This document shows, piece after piece, positions 41,872 through 49,607 of a stretch of 64,000 nucleotides of DNA (position 1 is the first letter of the stretch; each line of letters opens with the position of its first letter). A program made the translations under genes and the position numbers. The notes beneath the pieces are model-generated. The model saw nothing but the letters and a program-made list of their open reading frames with translations, was not told the DNA's origin and did not search any database. Origin of the DNA: VRUE01 sp963837695 (lineage in GTDB: Bacteria; Actinomycetota; Thermoleophilia; Solirubrobacterales; 70-9); assembly GCA_963837695.1 (NCBI GenBank), contig CAWINZ010000005.1, positions 1,550,001 through 1,614,000 of the forward strand, read 5' to 3'.

Positions 41872-43353
41872 CTAGTAGGCGCCGCGTCCCGAGAGCACGG
41901 CCGGCAGCGTGGCGAGGAGGATCTCGACGTCGCGCGCCAGCGACCATCCGGCGACGTACTGGTAGTCGAAGCGGACCATCTCCTGGAAGGGGCTCTGCGA
42001 GCGGCCGTAGACCTGCCATGGGCCGGTCAGGCCGGGACGCAGCTCGAGCCGGCGCAGATGCCAGTCTTCCTCGAGCGCGGCGGTCTCGGGGAAGATCAGC
42101 GGCCGCGGCCCGACCAGGCTCATCTGACCCATCAGCACATTGAAGAGCTGCGGCAGCTCGTCGAGCGAAAAGCGGCGGATGAAGCGGCCGACACGGGTGA
42201 CGCGGGGGTCCGCGCGGATCTTGAACATGACCCCGTCGGAGGCCTCGTTGAGCTCCCCCATCTCTGCCTTGCGCTTCTCGGCGTCGAGGTACATTGAGCG
42301 GAACTTGACCAGTTGGAAGCTGGAGTTGCCCCGGCCCGCGCGTGGCTGACGGAAGAAGACCGGTCCGCGCGACTCGAGCTTCACCGCGATCGCGATCGCG
42401 ATCATCAGCGGCGCGAAGAGGACGATCAGGGCGAACGATCCCACCGCGTCGAGGACACGCTTGGCCGCGATCGATGCCGAGGTCAGCATCGGCGTGCCGA
42501 TCGAGAGCAGCGGCAGGCCGCCGACCTGGTCGAGCGCGCGCACGCCGTCGAGGAACTCGAAGAGCCGGGGCACGACGTCCACCGTCACGCCCGCGTCACG
42601 GCAGGCCCGGATCGACTCCAGCAACTGCTCGTGGCTGGCCTTCGAGAAAGCGATGATCACGCGATCGATCCCCTGCGCCTCGATGATCGCGTCGAGGTCG
42701 GCGAAGCGTCCCAGCCAGGGCAGGTCGGGGCTGCCGATGTCGTGCACCTCGTCGTCGACGATGCCGACCGGCACGAGCCCGAACTGGACGTTGTTGCGGA
42801 GCTTCTTGACGACGTGCCCGGCGACGAAGCCCGAGCCGAGGATCAGGGTGCGCTGGCGCAGGTCGGGGGCGCGGTGCAGCCCGGCCCGCACGATCGTGCG
42901 GGAGATCCCGGTCAGGATCGCGGTACCGGCGACGGTGAGGAAGGTCAGGGCGACCACCTTTTCGAGCCCGAGGATCGATGCCAGGCCGAAGAGCGGCCAG
43001 GTGATCAGCATCAGGGTGACGAAGGCACGCGGGATCTCGCTCACGGCCGAGGCCCAGCTGGCCAGCTGGTCGCTGCGGTAGAGACCGATGCTGAAGGCGC
43101 CGAGCGGCCATAGGGCCGTCGCGCCGGCGACGTATGCGACGCGGCTTGGCTCGGCCGAAGCCAGGCCGAGCGCGAGTACCGCGAGCGCGCCGGCGAAGCA
43201 GGCAGCCAAGGAGTCGGCGGTGAAGAGCATCCTGGCCAGCACGGCTCCCCGACGGCGGGCCCGGCTGGTTGTACCGGGAATAGAAGTCGCGCCTTTCTCG
43301 TCTGCCTCCAAGGCAGACGCCCCAGGGGCGCGGGTTGCGGTTGAGCTCTCCAT
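41872..43353 (-). CDS. Polyprenyl glycosylphosphotransferase (initiating sugar-phosphate transferase)
   Basis: A 493-residue membrane enzyme that transfers a sugar-1-phosphate from a UDP-sugar to undecaprenyl phosphate, the first step of repeat-unit synthesis. Four hydrophobic segments (residues about 50-170) precede a Rossmann-like middle domain (LILGSGFVAGHVVKKLRNNV). The catalytic C-terminal domain has one more membrane segment (VGSFALIVLFAPLMIAIAIA), then VFFRQPRAGRGNSSFQLVKF, SMYLDAE, FSLDELPQLFNVLMGQMSLV and GPRPLIFPE, all classical. The ATG at 43353 is chosen; a TTG at 43407 is possible. It lies at the edge of the locus, convergent with the ALG13/14-like pair across the MITE. Confidence 0.93.
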   Translation of the reverse strand: MESSTATRAPGASALEADEKGATSIPGTTSRARRRGAVLARMLFTADSLAACFAGALAVLALGLASAEPSRVAYVAGATALWPLGAFSIGLYRSDQLASWASAVSEIPRAFVTLMLITWPLFGLASILGLEKVVALTFLTVAGTAILTGISRTIVRAGLHRAPDLRQRTLILGSGFVAGHVVKKLRNNVQFGLVPVGIVDDEVHDIGSPDLPWLGRFADLDAIIEAQGIDRVIIAFSKASHEQLLESIRACRDAGVTVDVVPRLFEFLDGVRALDQVGGLPLLSIGTPMLTSASIAAKRVLDAVGSFALIVLFAPLMIAIAIAVKLESRGPVFFRQPRAGRGNSSFQLVKFRSMYLDAEKRKAEMGELNEASDGVMFKIRADPRVTRVGRFIRRFSLDELPQLFNVLMGQMSLVGPRPLIFPETAALEEDWHLRRLELRPGLTGPWQVYGRSQSPFQEMVRFDYQYVAGWSLARDVEILLATLPAVLSGRGAY

Positions 43354-43521
43354 CTTGGCTAGGTCAGTGAGGGTGGGCAATGTTGCAGGGCAGGGGGGTG
43401 AGGTCAAAATAAAGATGATGCGAGCAAAACTCCACTAGGAACAACAGATCGGCAATAAGTGTGCCGGGCTGAAGCCGGCAATCGCGCTTGCAGCGCTAAC
43501 TTCACTGATGCTCTCGGACGA

Positions 43522-43568
43522 ATATTTGAGTTTTTTTAGGGAAGCGCTGGTCGAAAGCTCTCAAATAT
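43522..43568. repeat. AT-rich inverted repeat
   Basis: ATATTTGAG (43522-43530) and CTCAAATAT (43560-43568) are perfect 9-bp arms about 29 bases apart, with a run of seven T directly after the left arm. It stands 26 bases after the stop of the minus-strand gene that ends at 43594. Its strand logic does not fit a simple terminator. Upstream bases 43354-43521 otherwise hold a short GCCGG/CCGGC hairpin and nothing I can name. Confidence 0.35.
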
Positions 43569-43593
43569 GCGATCTGGTGGTCGTCCCCGCGGT

Positions 43594-44160
43594 TCAGTGC
43601 GCCTCGCCCGAGGCATGCGCCGGCGGTCGGGACTCCTCCGCCAGCGAGGTGATCTCGAGCGGGCCGTGGGCGGCGGCTTCGAGCACCTCGGTCGCCTCTT
43701 CGGCCGAGCGGGCGTAGAGCTCGACCAGCATGTGGACGACGATCCGCTCCTCGTCGTGCTTGTGGAAGCGGACGTGGGCGAAGAACTCGCGCACGCCGGC
43801 CTCGCCGAGGGCGCCGTAGGCGAGCAGCTCGGCCGCTTCGGGTCCGGCGCAGCTCTCGACCCGGTCCTGATCGACCGTGACCGTGCAGGAGGCGACCCAG
43901 GGGGTGCCGGCGACCATCCGCTCCCAGCGGTCCTCGATCGGGACCACACGGTCGTCCTGGAAGGTCAGGTGCGGTTGGTCGTGCATGCAGTCGAGGCACT
44001 GCACGACCGATTCCTGCACTTCGTCGATCCCTTCGGCCGGGATGCCCGTCTCGGGGTCGACCCGGCGGATCGCGTCGTAGTGCAGCTGGATCTCGAGGTT
44101 CTGGGACCAGCAGCGATAGCAGCGCAGCCAGGCCGACCGGTCCCCGTTCAGCTCGTTCAT
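43594..44160 (-). CDS. Hypothetical protein with N-terminal zinc-ribbon-like cysteines
   Basis: A 188-residue cytosolic protein. Two CxxC knuckles, RCYRCWSQNL (about residue 13) and QCLDCMHDQP (about residue 54), could bind one zinc ion. The rest is acidic and mixed alpha/beta (DDRVVPIEDRWERMVAGTPW, FFAHVRFHKHDEERIVVHML, YARSAEEATEVLEAAAHGPL). I do not recognise a family; the coding character is good and the ATG is clear. It is downstream of a DUF2283 gene on the same strand with 32 bases between, so co-transcription is possible, but no common role is evident. Confidence 0.72.
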   Translation of the reverse strand: MNELNGDRSAWLRCYRCWSQNLEIQLHYDAIRRVDPETGIPAEGIDEVQESVVQCLDCMHDQPHLTFQDDRVVPIEDRWERMVAGTPWVASCTVTVDQDRVESCAGPEAAELLAYGALGEAGVREFFAHVRFHKHDEERIVVHMLVELYARSAEEATEVLEAAAHGPLEITSLAEESRPPAHASGEAH

Positions 44161-44192
44161 GCCCCCATTGTGGCGCGCCCCCGCGATCGGCG

Positions 44193-44474
44193 CTACGCCA
44201 GTACGGCTTTCAGCTCATGCGAGTCGGCGACGGCACGATGCTCGGGGAGGGTCAGGCGTAGCTCGCCGTCCCTCGCTATGAGCCAGCGGGCGTTCAGCAA
44301 CTCGATCGAGATGACCGCGCCGTGGTCGTCGAGCTCGACGATGTGCCCCTCGGGGGTCTCGTAGGCATCGTGAGGCACCTGGTCCTCTGGGGCTTTGACG
44401 CTGAGAAACAGCGTGTCGCCACGTGCATCGTAGTCGTGGTAATCGAAGCGGATGTCGGCGATGGTGACGGTCAT
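44193..44474 (-). CDS. DUF2283 family protein, second copy
   Basis: A 93-residue DUF2283 protein: FDYHDYDARGDTLFLSVKAP, then YETPEGHIVELDDHGAVISI, then LLNARWLIARDGELRLTLPE. It aligns over its full length with the protein at 10723-11010. The ATG at 44474 overlaps the stop of the upstream toxin-like gene (ATGA). DUF2283 has no established biochemical role; the repeated pairing suggests it neutralises or regulates its neighbour. Confidence 0.82.
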   Translation of the reverse strand: MTVTIADIRFDYHDYDARGDTLFLSVKAPEDQVPHDAYETPEGHIVELDDHGAVISIELLNARWLIARDGELRLTLPEHRAVADSHELKAVLA

Positions 44475-44920
44475 GGCTTGCCCCTGGGATCGTAGCGCTG
44501 GATGGCCACCGTCACGACCCACGCCGGGTCGGCGCCGAAGTCGACGACGACACGCATCCAGCGTTTCAGGTCGAGATGCTCTCGATAAAAGCGTTCGCGG
44601 TCTGGCCGGGGATCTGGTTGGCGCCAGTCCGGCTCAGAGATTGTCGCCATGATCGCATCGAGATGGTCGAGAAGCCACGGCCGCCGCCGGGCGAGGTGCA
44701 GGTGCGACCAGGCGTCGAAGACAACCCCGTCCTCGCTCGGTTTGGCCAGGACGGCGCTGCGATCGATCACAACCGCCTCGGGGAAGTAGAGCGCGGCGAT
44801 CCGCTGCCAGTTGCGGCGCACCACCTGCTCGAGGGGGGTCGCCCGTTGCTCGACCAGGGCGGCGATCTCGCCCTCGAACGAAGAGGGCCGCCATCTAGCT
44901 CCCTTTAAGAGGAGTACCAA
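44471..44920 (-). CDS. Toxin-like protein with AbiEi-like N-terminal fragment
   Basis: A 149-residue protein starting at a TTG. Residues about 25-65 (PLEQVVRRNWQRIAALYFPE, AVVIDRSAVLAKPSEDG) resemble a piece of the AbiEi/Fic-associated antitoxin-type domain. Residues about 80-149 (LLDHLDAIMATISEPDWRQP, DPRPDRERFYREHLDLKRWM, VVVDFGADPAWVVTVAIQRY) align in spacing with the toxin-like protein at 10394-10747. Thus it may be a natural fusion or the product of a deletion. Residues 17-28 (GEIAALVEQRAT) repeat, almost base for base, the C-terminal coding sequence of ecm 1.6 kb away. It overlaps the downstream DUF2283 gene by four bases and is divergent from the ATPase gene. Confidence 0.6.
   Translation of the reverse strand: MVLLLKGARWRPSSFEGEIAALVEQRATPLEQVVRRNWQRIAALYFPEAVVIDRSAVLAKPSEDGVVFDAWSHLHLARRRPWLLDHLDAIMATISEPDWRQPDPRPDRERFYREHLDLKRWMRVVVDFGADPAWVVTVAIQRYDPRGKP
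44838..44873. repeat. 36-bp repeat shared with the ecm 3' end, copy 1
   Basis: This 36-mer differs at only two positions from 46475-46510 and has the same orientation. Both copies code on the minus strand for GEIAALVEQRAT. The similarity stops sharply at both edges. The ATPase gene lies between the copies. Confidence 0.8.
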
Positions 44921-44959
44921 AATTGTGAGTACCGATCTTGGTTGTTAAGCTTCTTGGCT

Positions 44960-46369
44960 ATGGAGACGTTCGTCGGCCGTGAGGATCAACTGCGAACCCT
45001 CGCCACGGAATTGGAGCAGGCGCGGGGGGGCGTGGGCAAGCCTGGGCGCGCGCTCGCGATTCGCGGTCGCAGGCAGGTCGGCAAGTCGACCCTGGTGGAG
45101 GAGTTCATCGGCCGGGCGGGTGTGCCCTCGGTGTTCTACGTCGCCTCGCGCCAGCCGGCGGCTCGCGAGCTCGAGCTGTTCGGCGAGGCGATCGCCGCCG
45201 CGGATACGCCGGCTGCCGAGATCGCTCGTTCCGGCCCGCTTGGGTCCTGGGACGCGGCGCTTGCCCTGCTCGCCCGCGACGCCACCGCCGAGCACCCCTT
45301 GATCCTCGTGATCGACGAGCTTCCCTATCTGGTCGAATCCGAACCGGCGATCGAGGGCACCTTGCAGAAGGCCTGGGACCGGCTTCTCGCCAAAGCGCAT
45401 GTGCTGTTGGTGCTGGTCGGCTCCGATTTGTCGATGATGGAGGCGTTGGGACAGCACGGGCGCCCGCTATACGGGCGCCTGCGGGAGATCGTGGTCCCGC
45501 CGCTGGCCCCGGTCGAGGTCGGCGAGCTACTCGATCTCGACGCCCCCGCGGCGCTCGATTCATACCTTGCGATCGGCGGCTTCCCTCGGCTCGCCTCGTT
45601 GCGGCGCCGCAGCGAGGGAATCTGGCGGTTTCTCTCACGGGAGCTCGCCGACGCGACCAGCCCTCTGGTCGTAATCGGAGAGCGGAGCGTCAACGCGGAG
45701 CTGCCGGGCGACATGCAAGGGCGCCGCGTGCTGGCGGCGATCGGAGCGGGCGAGCGGGCCTACTCCACGATCGAGCGGCGCTCGGGCGTGGAGCGCACCT
45801 CCCTCGTCCGCGCATTGAAGGCCCTGCAGGAGAAGCGTTTGGTGTCCAAGCAGACGCCCTACTCGTCGCGGCAGCGCGGCGGCCCTCCGCGCTACCTGGT
45901 TGCCGACCCATACCTGCGCTTCTGGCTGCGCTTCATCGGTCCCAATCTGGAGTTGATAGAGCGAGGGCGCGGTGATGTGGTCGCCGAGCAGGTCCGCGCC
46001 TCCTGGGACTCCTACCGCGGTCGGGCGATCGAGCCGCTGGTGCGGACGGCGATCGAGCGGCGGCTACCGGACCTGGGCTTTGGCGACGCACGGTTCGTTG
46101 GCGGCTACTGGACGCGAGACGGTCGCCTCGAGGTCGACCTCGTCGGAGGACGGGAGCCGGACCGGAGCGAGACGATCGACTTCGTCGGGTCGGTCAAGTG
46201 GCGAGAGCGGCGACCGTTCGACCGCCGGGACCTCGCCGCACTCGTCGCGGCCCGATCTCAGGTGCCGGGGGCCGACGAGGGGACGCGCCTCGTCGGCGTG
46301 TCCCGCTCCGGCTTCGCAACGAGTGAGCTCAACGTCGAGCTGGGCCCCGAGGAGCTGATCGCCACATAG
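44960..46369 (+). CDS. AAA-type ATPase with C-terminal DUF234/nuclease-like domain
   Basis: A 469-residue protein of the archaeal-type ATPase family. The start METFVGREDQLRTLATELEQ is followed by Walker A RGRRQVGKSTLVEEF and Walker B ILVIDELPYL, then LVLVGSDLSMMEALGQHGRP, which is the sensor-1 region. A winged helix (STIERRSGVERTSLVRALKA) links to the C-terminal DUF234-like part that resembles PD-(D/E)xK nucleases (RLEVDLVGG, FVGSVKWRER); the expected Glu before the Lys is a Ser-Val here, so nuclease activity is doubtful. The family is widespread, of unknown function, and often found in defence or mobile settings. ATG at 44960 chosen; a TTG at 44942 is in frame. It lies between two copies of a 36-bp repeat. 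Confidence 0.87.
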   Translation: METFVGREDQLRTLATELEQARGGVGKPGRALAIRGRRQVGKSTLVEEFIGRAGVPSVFYVASRQPAARELELFGEAIAAADTPAAEIARSGPLGSWDAALALLARDATAEHPLILVIDELPYLVESEPAIEGTLQKAWDRLLAKAHVLLVLVGSDLSMMEALGQHGRPLYGRLREIVVPPLAPVEVGELLDLDAPAALDSYLAIGGFPRLASLRRRSEGIWRFLSRELADATSPLVVIGERSVNAELPGDMQGRRVLAAIGAGERAYSTIERRSGVERTSLVRALKALQEKRLVSKQTPYSSRQRGGPPRYLVADPYLRFWLRFIGPNLELIERGRGDVVAEQVRASWDSYRGRAIEPLVRTAIERRLPDLGFGDARFVGGYWTRDGRLEVDLVGGREPDRSETIDFVGSVKWRERRPFDRRDLAALVAARSQVPGADEGTRLVGVSRSGFATSELNVELGPEELIAT

Positions 46370-46389
46370 GGCAGGCCTGCGGCGTGGGG

Positions 46390-46438
46390 AGAAAAAACGC
46401 GCTTAAGGGGCGGATATGGACGAAAAAGTGCGCTTAAG
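46390..46438. repeat. Two short direct repeats between convergent genes
   Basis: GAAAAAACGCGCTTAAGG (46390-46407) and GAAAAAGTGCGCTTAAGG (46421-46438) differ at two bases and are 31 bp apart, in an otherwise featureless convergent spacer between the ATPase gene and ecm. They are unusually A-rich for this genome. No function is evident. Confidence 0.6.
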
Positions 46439-46455
46439 GCTGTACCGGGCCCCGC

Positions 46456-48450
46456 TCAGGCCGCTGCGCCGGCTGTCGCCCGCTGCTCGACCAGGGCCGC
46501 GATCTCGCCCATGATCTTGTTGATGTCGAAGTCCTTTGGCGTATAGACGCCGGCGACGCCGGCCTCGCGCAGCCGTTCGGCATCGGCGACGGGGATGATC
46601 CCGCCGACCACGACCGGCACGTCGACGCCCTCCTCACGCAGCCGGCGGACCACGTCGGGGACCAGCTCGAGGTGCGAGCCGGAGAGGATCGAGAGGCCGA
46701 CGACGTCGACGTCCTCCTGCAGCGCCGACTCGGCGATCTCCTCGGGGGTCAGGCGGATCCCCTGGTAGATCACCTCCATGCCGGCGTCGCGGGCGCGCAG
46801 GGCGATCTGCTCGGAGCCGTTGGAGTGGCCATCGAGGCCGGGCTTGCCGACGAGGATCTTGATCCGGTGCCCGATCTGCTCGGAGACCTCGTCGACGCGG
46901 CCACGGATCTCCGTCAGCGCGTCGCGGTCGCCGGGAGGTGCGGCGCCGTCGACCCCGGTGGGGGCGCGGTAGGCGCCGAAGGCATCGCGAAGGACCTCGG
47001 CCCACTCGCCGGTCGTCGCGCCGGCCTTTGCGGCCGCGATCGTCGCCGGCATCACGTTGGCGCTCTCCTCGGCGGCGACCCGGCCGAGCTCCTCGAGGGC
47101 GGCGCGCACGGCGGCGCCGTCGCGCTCGGCCTTCCACTGCTCCAACGCCTCGACCCGTTCGCGCTCGACCTCGGGGTCGGGGGTGAGGATGCCGCCGTCG
47201 GCGCCGGCGGTGAGCGGGGAGTCCTCGCTCTCCTTGTAGGCGTTCTGGCCGACCACCACCTGCTCGCCGCTCTCGATCCGCGCCACCCGCTCGCGATGGG
47301 ACTCGACCAGGCGCGCCTTCATGTAGGGGACCGCGGCGACCGCGCCGCCGTGCTCCTCGACAACGGCCATCTCAGCCCTGGCGCCCGCGCTCAGCTCCTC
47401 GACCAGGCCGTCCATCACGTGCGAGCCCGCGAAGACGTCGGGGTACTCGAGCAGGTCGGTCTCGTTGGCCAACACCTGCTGGATGCGCAGGCTCCACTGC
47501 TGGTCCCAGGGACGGGGCAGGCCCATCGCCTCGTTCCAGGCCGGCAGCTGGATCGCACGGGCGCGGGCGTCGCGGCTCAGCGTCACCGCCAGCGCCTCGA
47601 GCACGATGCGCTGGATGTTGTTCTCCGGCTGGGCCTCGGTGAGGCCGAGTGAGTTCACCTGGACGCCGTAGCGGAAGCGCAGCATCTTCTCGTCGGTCAC
47701 CCCGTAGCGCTCGCGGCCGATCTCGTTCCAGAGCCGGCCCATCGTGCGCAGCTTGGCGATCTCCTCGATCAGGCGGATGCCGGCGTTGACGAAGAAGGAG
47801 ATGCGGCCGAAGACCCGCGGGAAGTCCTCCTCGGCGACCTGGCCGCGCGCTTTCACTTCGTCGAGCACGGCGATCCCGGTCGAGAGCGCGTAGGCGATCT
47901 CCTGCACCGGTGTCGCTCCGGCCTCCTGGAGGTGGTAGCTGCAGATGTTGGTCGGGTTCCAGCTCGGCACCTCGTTGACGGTGAAGGCGACCATGTCGGC
48001 GATCAGCCGCATCGAGGGCTCCGGTGGGAAGGCGTAGGTGCCGCGTGAGAGGTACTCCTTGATGATGTCGTTCTGGGTCGTCCCGGTCAGCTCGTCCCGT
48101 CCGACCCCGTTCTCCTCGGCGACAGTGACGTAGAGGCCGAGCAGCCAGGCGGCGGTCGCGTTGATCGTCATCGAGGTGTTCATCGCGTCGAGTGGGATCC
48201 CGTCGAAGAGCTGGTGCATGTCGCCCTTGTGGGCGACCGAGACGCCGACCTTGCCGACCTCGCCGCGGGCGAGGATCTGGTCGGGGTCATAGCCGGTCTG
48301 GGTCGGCAGGTCGAAGGCGACCGAGAGACCCGTCTGGCCCTTGGCGAGGTTGCCCTTGTAGAGCTCGTTGGAGCGGCGGGCGTCGGAGTGGCCCGCGTAG
48401 GTGCGCATCACCCAGGGGCGGTCGCGCTCGGGCAGTCGGTGCTCGGCCAT
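46456..48450 (-). CDS. ecm: Ethylmalonyl-CoA mutase (B12-dependent)
   Basis: A 664-residue single-chain mutase: the substrate TIM barrel at the N-terminus (RTYAGHSDARRSNELYKGNL, GQTGLSVAFDLPTQTGYDPD, SMTINATAAWLLGLYVTVAE) and the cobalamin domain at the C-terminus with DxHxxG in GLDGHSNGSEQIAL and the loops GLSILSGSH and VVGGIIP. The wording follows ethylmalonyl-CoA mutase (MeaA) rather than methylmalonyl-CoA mutase, including the short YKGNLAKGQTGLS start. It converts (2R)-ethylmalonyl-CoA to methylsuccinyl-CoA. I chose the ATG at 48450, which matches the family start; an ATG at 48492 adds 14 residues. The last 15 residues are Ala-rich, and their coding DNA is repeated at 44838-44873. Confidence 0.95.
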   Translation of the reverse strand: MAEHRLPERDRPWVMRTYAGHSDARRSNELYKGNLAKGQTGLSVAFDLPTQTGYDPDQILARGEVGKVGVSVAHKGDMHQLFDGIPLDAMNTSMTINATAAWLLGLYVTVAEENGVGRDELTGTTQNDIIKEYLSRGTYAFPPEPSMRLIADMVAFTVNEVPSWNPTNICSYHLQEAGATPVQEIAYALSTGIAVLDEVKARGQVAEEDFPRVFGRISFFVNAGIRLIEEIAKLRTMGRLWNEIGRERYGVTDEKMLRFRYGVQVNSLGLTEAQPENNIQRIVLEALAVTLSRDARARAIQLPAWNEAMGLPRPWDQQWSLRIQQVLANETDLLEYPDVFAGSHVMDGLVEELSAGARAEMAVVEEHGGAVAAVPYMKARLVESHRERVARIESGEQVVVGQNAYKESEDSPLTAGADGGILTPDPEVERERVEALEQWKAERDGAAVRAALEELGRVAAEESANVMPATIAAAKAGATTGEWAEVLRDAFGAYRAPTGVDGAAPPGDRDALTEIRGRVDEVSEQIGHRIKILVGKPGLDGHSNGSEQIALRARDAGMEVIYQGIRLTPEEIAESALQEDVDVVGLSILSGSHLELVPDVVRRLREEGVDVPVVVGGIIPVADAERLREAGVAGVYTPKDFDINKIMGEIAALVEQRATAGAAA
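46475..46510. repeat. 36-bp repeat shared with the toxin-like gene, copy 2
   Basis: This copy lies in the last codons of ecm. It matches 44838-44873 at 34 of 36 positions, in the same orientation. Confidence 0.8.
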
Positions 48451-48541
48451 CGCCTCAATCTTATGCGGGCGGGCGGGAAAGACGGCGTTCATCGGTCACG
48501 CTGCGCACCTTTCTCCCGATTCCGTGTTTAGGCTGCGAGCG

Positions 48542-49234
48542 ATGAGACGGCGAATCACGGTTATCTGCATTGGGGCAGTCGCTGCCCTGGCGCTGGCGGC
48601 GGACGCCGGTGCGGGCGTGATCGGCCTCTACCGCAACAACATGGAGTCGACTGGCCTGCAGGCCCAGATCGCCAACTTCTCCGGCCGGCGTTGCAAACGC
48701 GGCGGTTCGGGCCACGCCTTTCGCATCTTCATCGGCAAGGAAACGAAGGAGTGCGCCTACCGCACCCCCGTGATCGGCCGTGACCTCGAAGTGGCGGCCA
48801 TCGGCCGAGTGCTCGAAGGCACGCCGAAACCCGTCCAACACAAGGCCTTCCTGGCGCTCAACCTGCGGGCGGGCGGGGCGGGCGCCCGCTACCAGCTGGC
48901 CGTCTTCCCGCTGCAGCACAAGGCCCAGCTGCTGCGCTACTCCAGCGCAAGCCAGGTGAGGTACCTGCAGGTCGCGCGCTCGATCAGGACCAACGGCATC
49001 AATCGCGCCAACGAACTGCGCCTGCGCGCCTTCAACCTCACCAGTGGCCCGGAAAAGGGCAGCGCTCGGATCATGGCCTGGGTTGGGCGTCAGCTAGTCG
49101 CCGACGTAACCGACCCCGCAGCGGGCGAACTGCAGGGCCGCACCGCCGGCTTCTCGCTCGGCGCGGTCGGCAACGCAAAGGGCGCCCTCGGTAGCTTCGA
49201 CGATGTCGTGGTACGGGTCCCCAGCCCATACTGA
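48542..49234 (+). CDS. Hypothetical secreted LamG-like protein
   Basis: A 230-residue protein with a signal peptide (RITVICIGAVAALALAADAG). The mature part is beta-rich and looks like a concanavalin/LamG-type sandwich (FLALNLRAGGAGARYQLAVF, LRLRAFNLTSGPEKGSARIM, FSLGAVGNAKGALGSFDDVV with the usual final strand VVVRVPSPY). One Cys pair (RRCKRGG, ECAYRT) could form a disulfide. Function unknown; probably a cell-wall or secreted binding protein. The ATG at 48542 is chosen for the signal peptide. A very strong hairpin starts at the base after its stop codon. Confidence 0.72.
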   Translation: MRRRITVICIGAVAALALAADAGAGVIGLYRNNMESTGLQAQIANFSGRRCKRGGSGHAFRIFIGKETKECAYRTPVIGRDLEVAAIGRVLEGTPKPVQHKAFLALNLRAGGAGARYQLAVFPLQHKAQLLRYSSASQVRYLQVARSIRTNGINRANELRLRAFNLTSGPEKGSARIMAWVGRQLVADVTDPAAGELQGRTAGFSLGAVGNAKGALGSFDDVVVRVPSPY

Positions 49235-49289
49235 CCCGCCGATGGGCCTAAAAGGCGCCTATATGGCGCCTTTTAGGCCCATCGGCGGG
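49235..49289. terminator. 25-bp perfect-stem hairpin
   Basis: Two perfectly complementary 25-base arms (49235-49259 and 49265-49289) enclose TATAT. The stem starts directly after the stop codon of the secreted protein gene. The inner stem ends with AAAAGGCGCC/GGCGCCTTTT. No T-tract follows. It is 22 bases before the clpS start, so clpS must have its own promoter inside or after the hairpin, or rely on read-through. Confidence 0.8.
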
Positions 49290-49311
49290 ATTTCTCGCAT
49301 AATGCCCGGCG

Positions 49312-49599
49312 ATGACGGCGACGATCGAGAAACCGCGCCAGGCAGGGCCTGGCTCTGATCTGGGCGGGGAGTGGCGCGTGATCGTCCGCAACGACAACCA
49401 CAACACCTTCGACCACGTCGCCGAAACTCTGGCGCGCGTGCTACCCGGCGTCAACCTCGCTCGTGGCCACGAGATCGCCGATGCGATCCACACGACCGGC
49501 CAGGCGATCGTCTGGTCCGGCGCGCGCGAGCCCGCCGAGCATTACTGGGAGCAGCTCAAGGCCGCCGGCCTGACGCTCGCTCCGCTCGAGCGCGCCTGA
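49312..49599 (+). CDS. clpS: ATP-dependent Clp protease adaptor ClpS
   Basis: A 95-residue adaptor that delivers N-degron substrates to ClpA/ClpC. The fold core is present: WRVIVRNDNHNTFDHVAETL, where D-N-D/H-N-T-F is the conserved beginning, then PGVNLARGHEIADAIHTTGQ and AIVWSGAREPAEHYWEQLKA, which corresponds to the helix contacting the ClpA N-domain. About 20 unstructured residues precede it, as usual. No clpA/C gene is adjacent. It is convergent with the ABM-domain gene, eight bases apart. Confidence 0.93.
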   Translation: MTATIEKPRQAGPGSDLGGEWRVIVRNDNHNTFDHVAETLARVLPGVNLARGHEIADAIHTTGQAIVWSGAREPAEHYWEQLKAAGLTLAPLERA

Positions 49600-49607
49600 A
49601 GCGGGCG

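Noticed and set aside
43502..43999. Minus-strand frame overlapping the end of the zinc-ribbon-like gene
   Set aside because: It overlaps that gene in another frame and is Arg/Gly-rich without motifs; the longer frame from 44160 has better coding character.
44634..44894. ATG at 44894 with a good AAGGGAGC ribosome site as an alternative start for the toxin-like gene
   Set aside because: It opens a different frame that soon becomes Arg/Pro-rich and lacks the C-terminal similarity to the protein at 10394; the ribosome site is nevertheless suggestive of a frameshift in the 5' part.
46672..47652. A long plus-strand frame opposite ecm
   Set aside because: It mirrors a strongly conserved mutase gene and has only shadow-frame composition.
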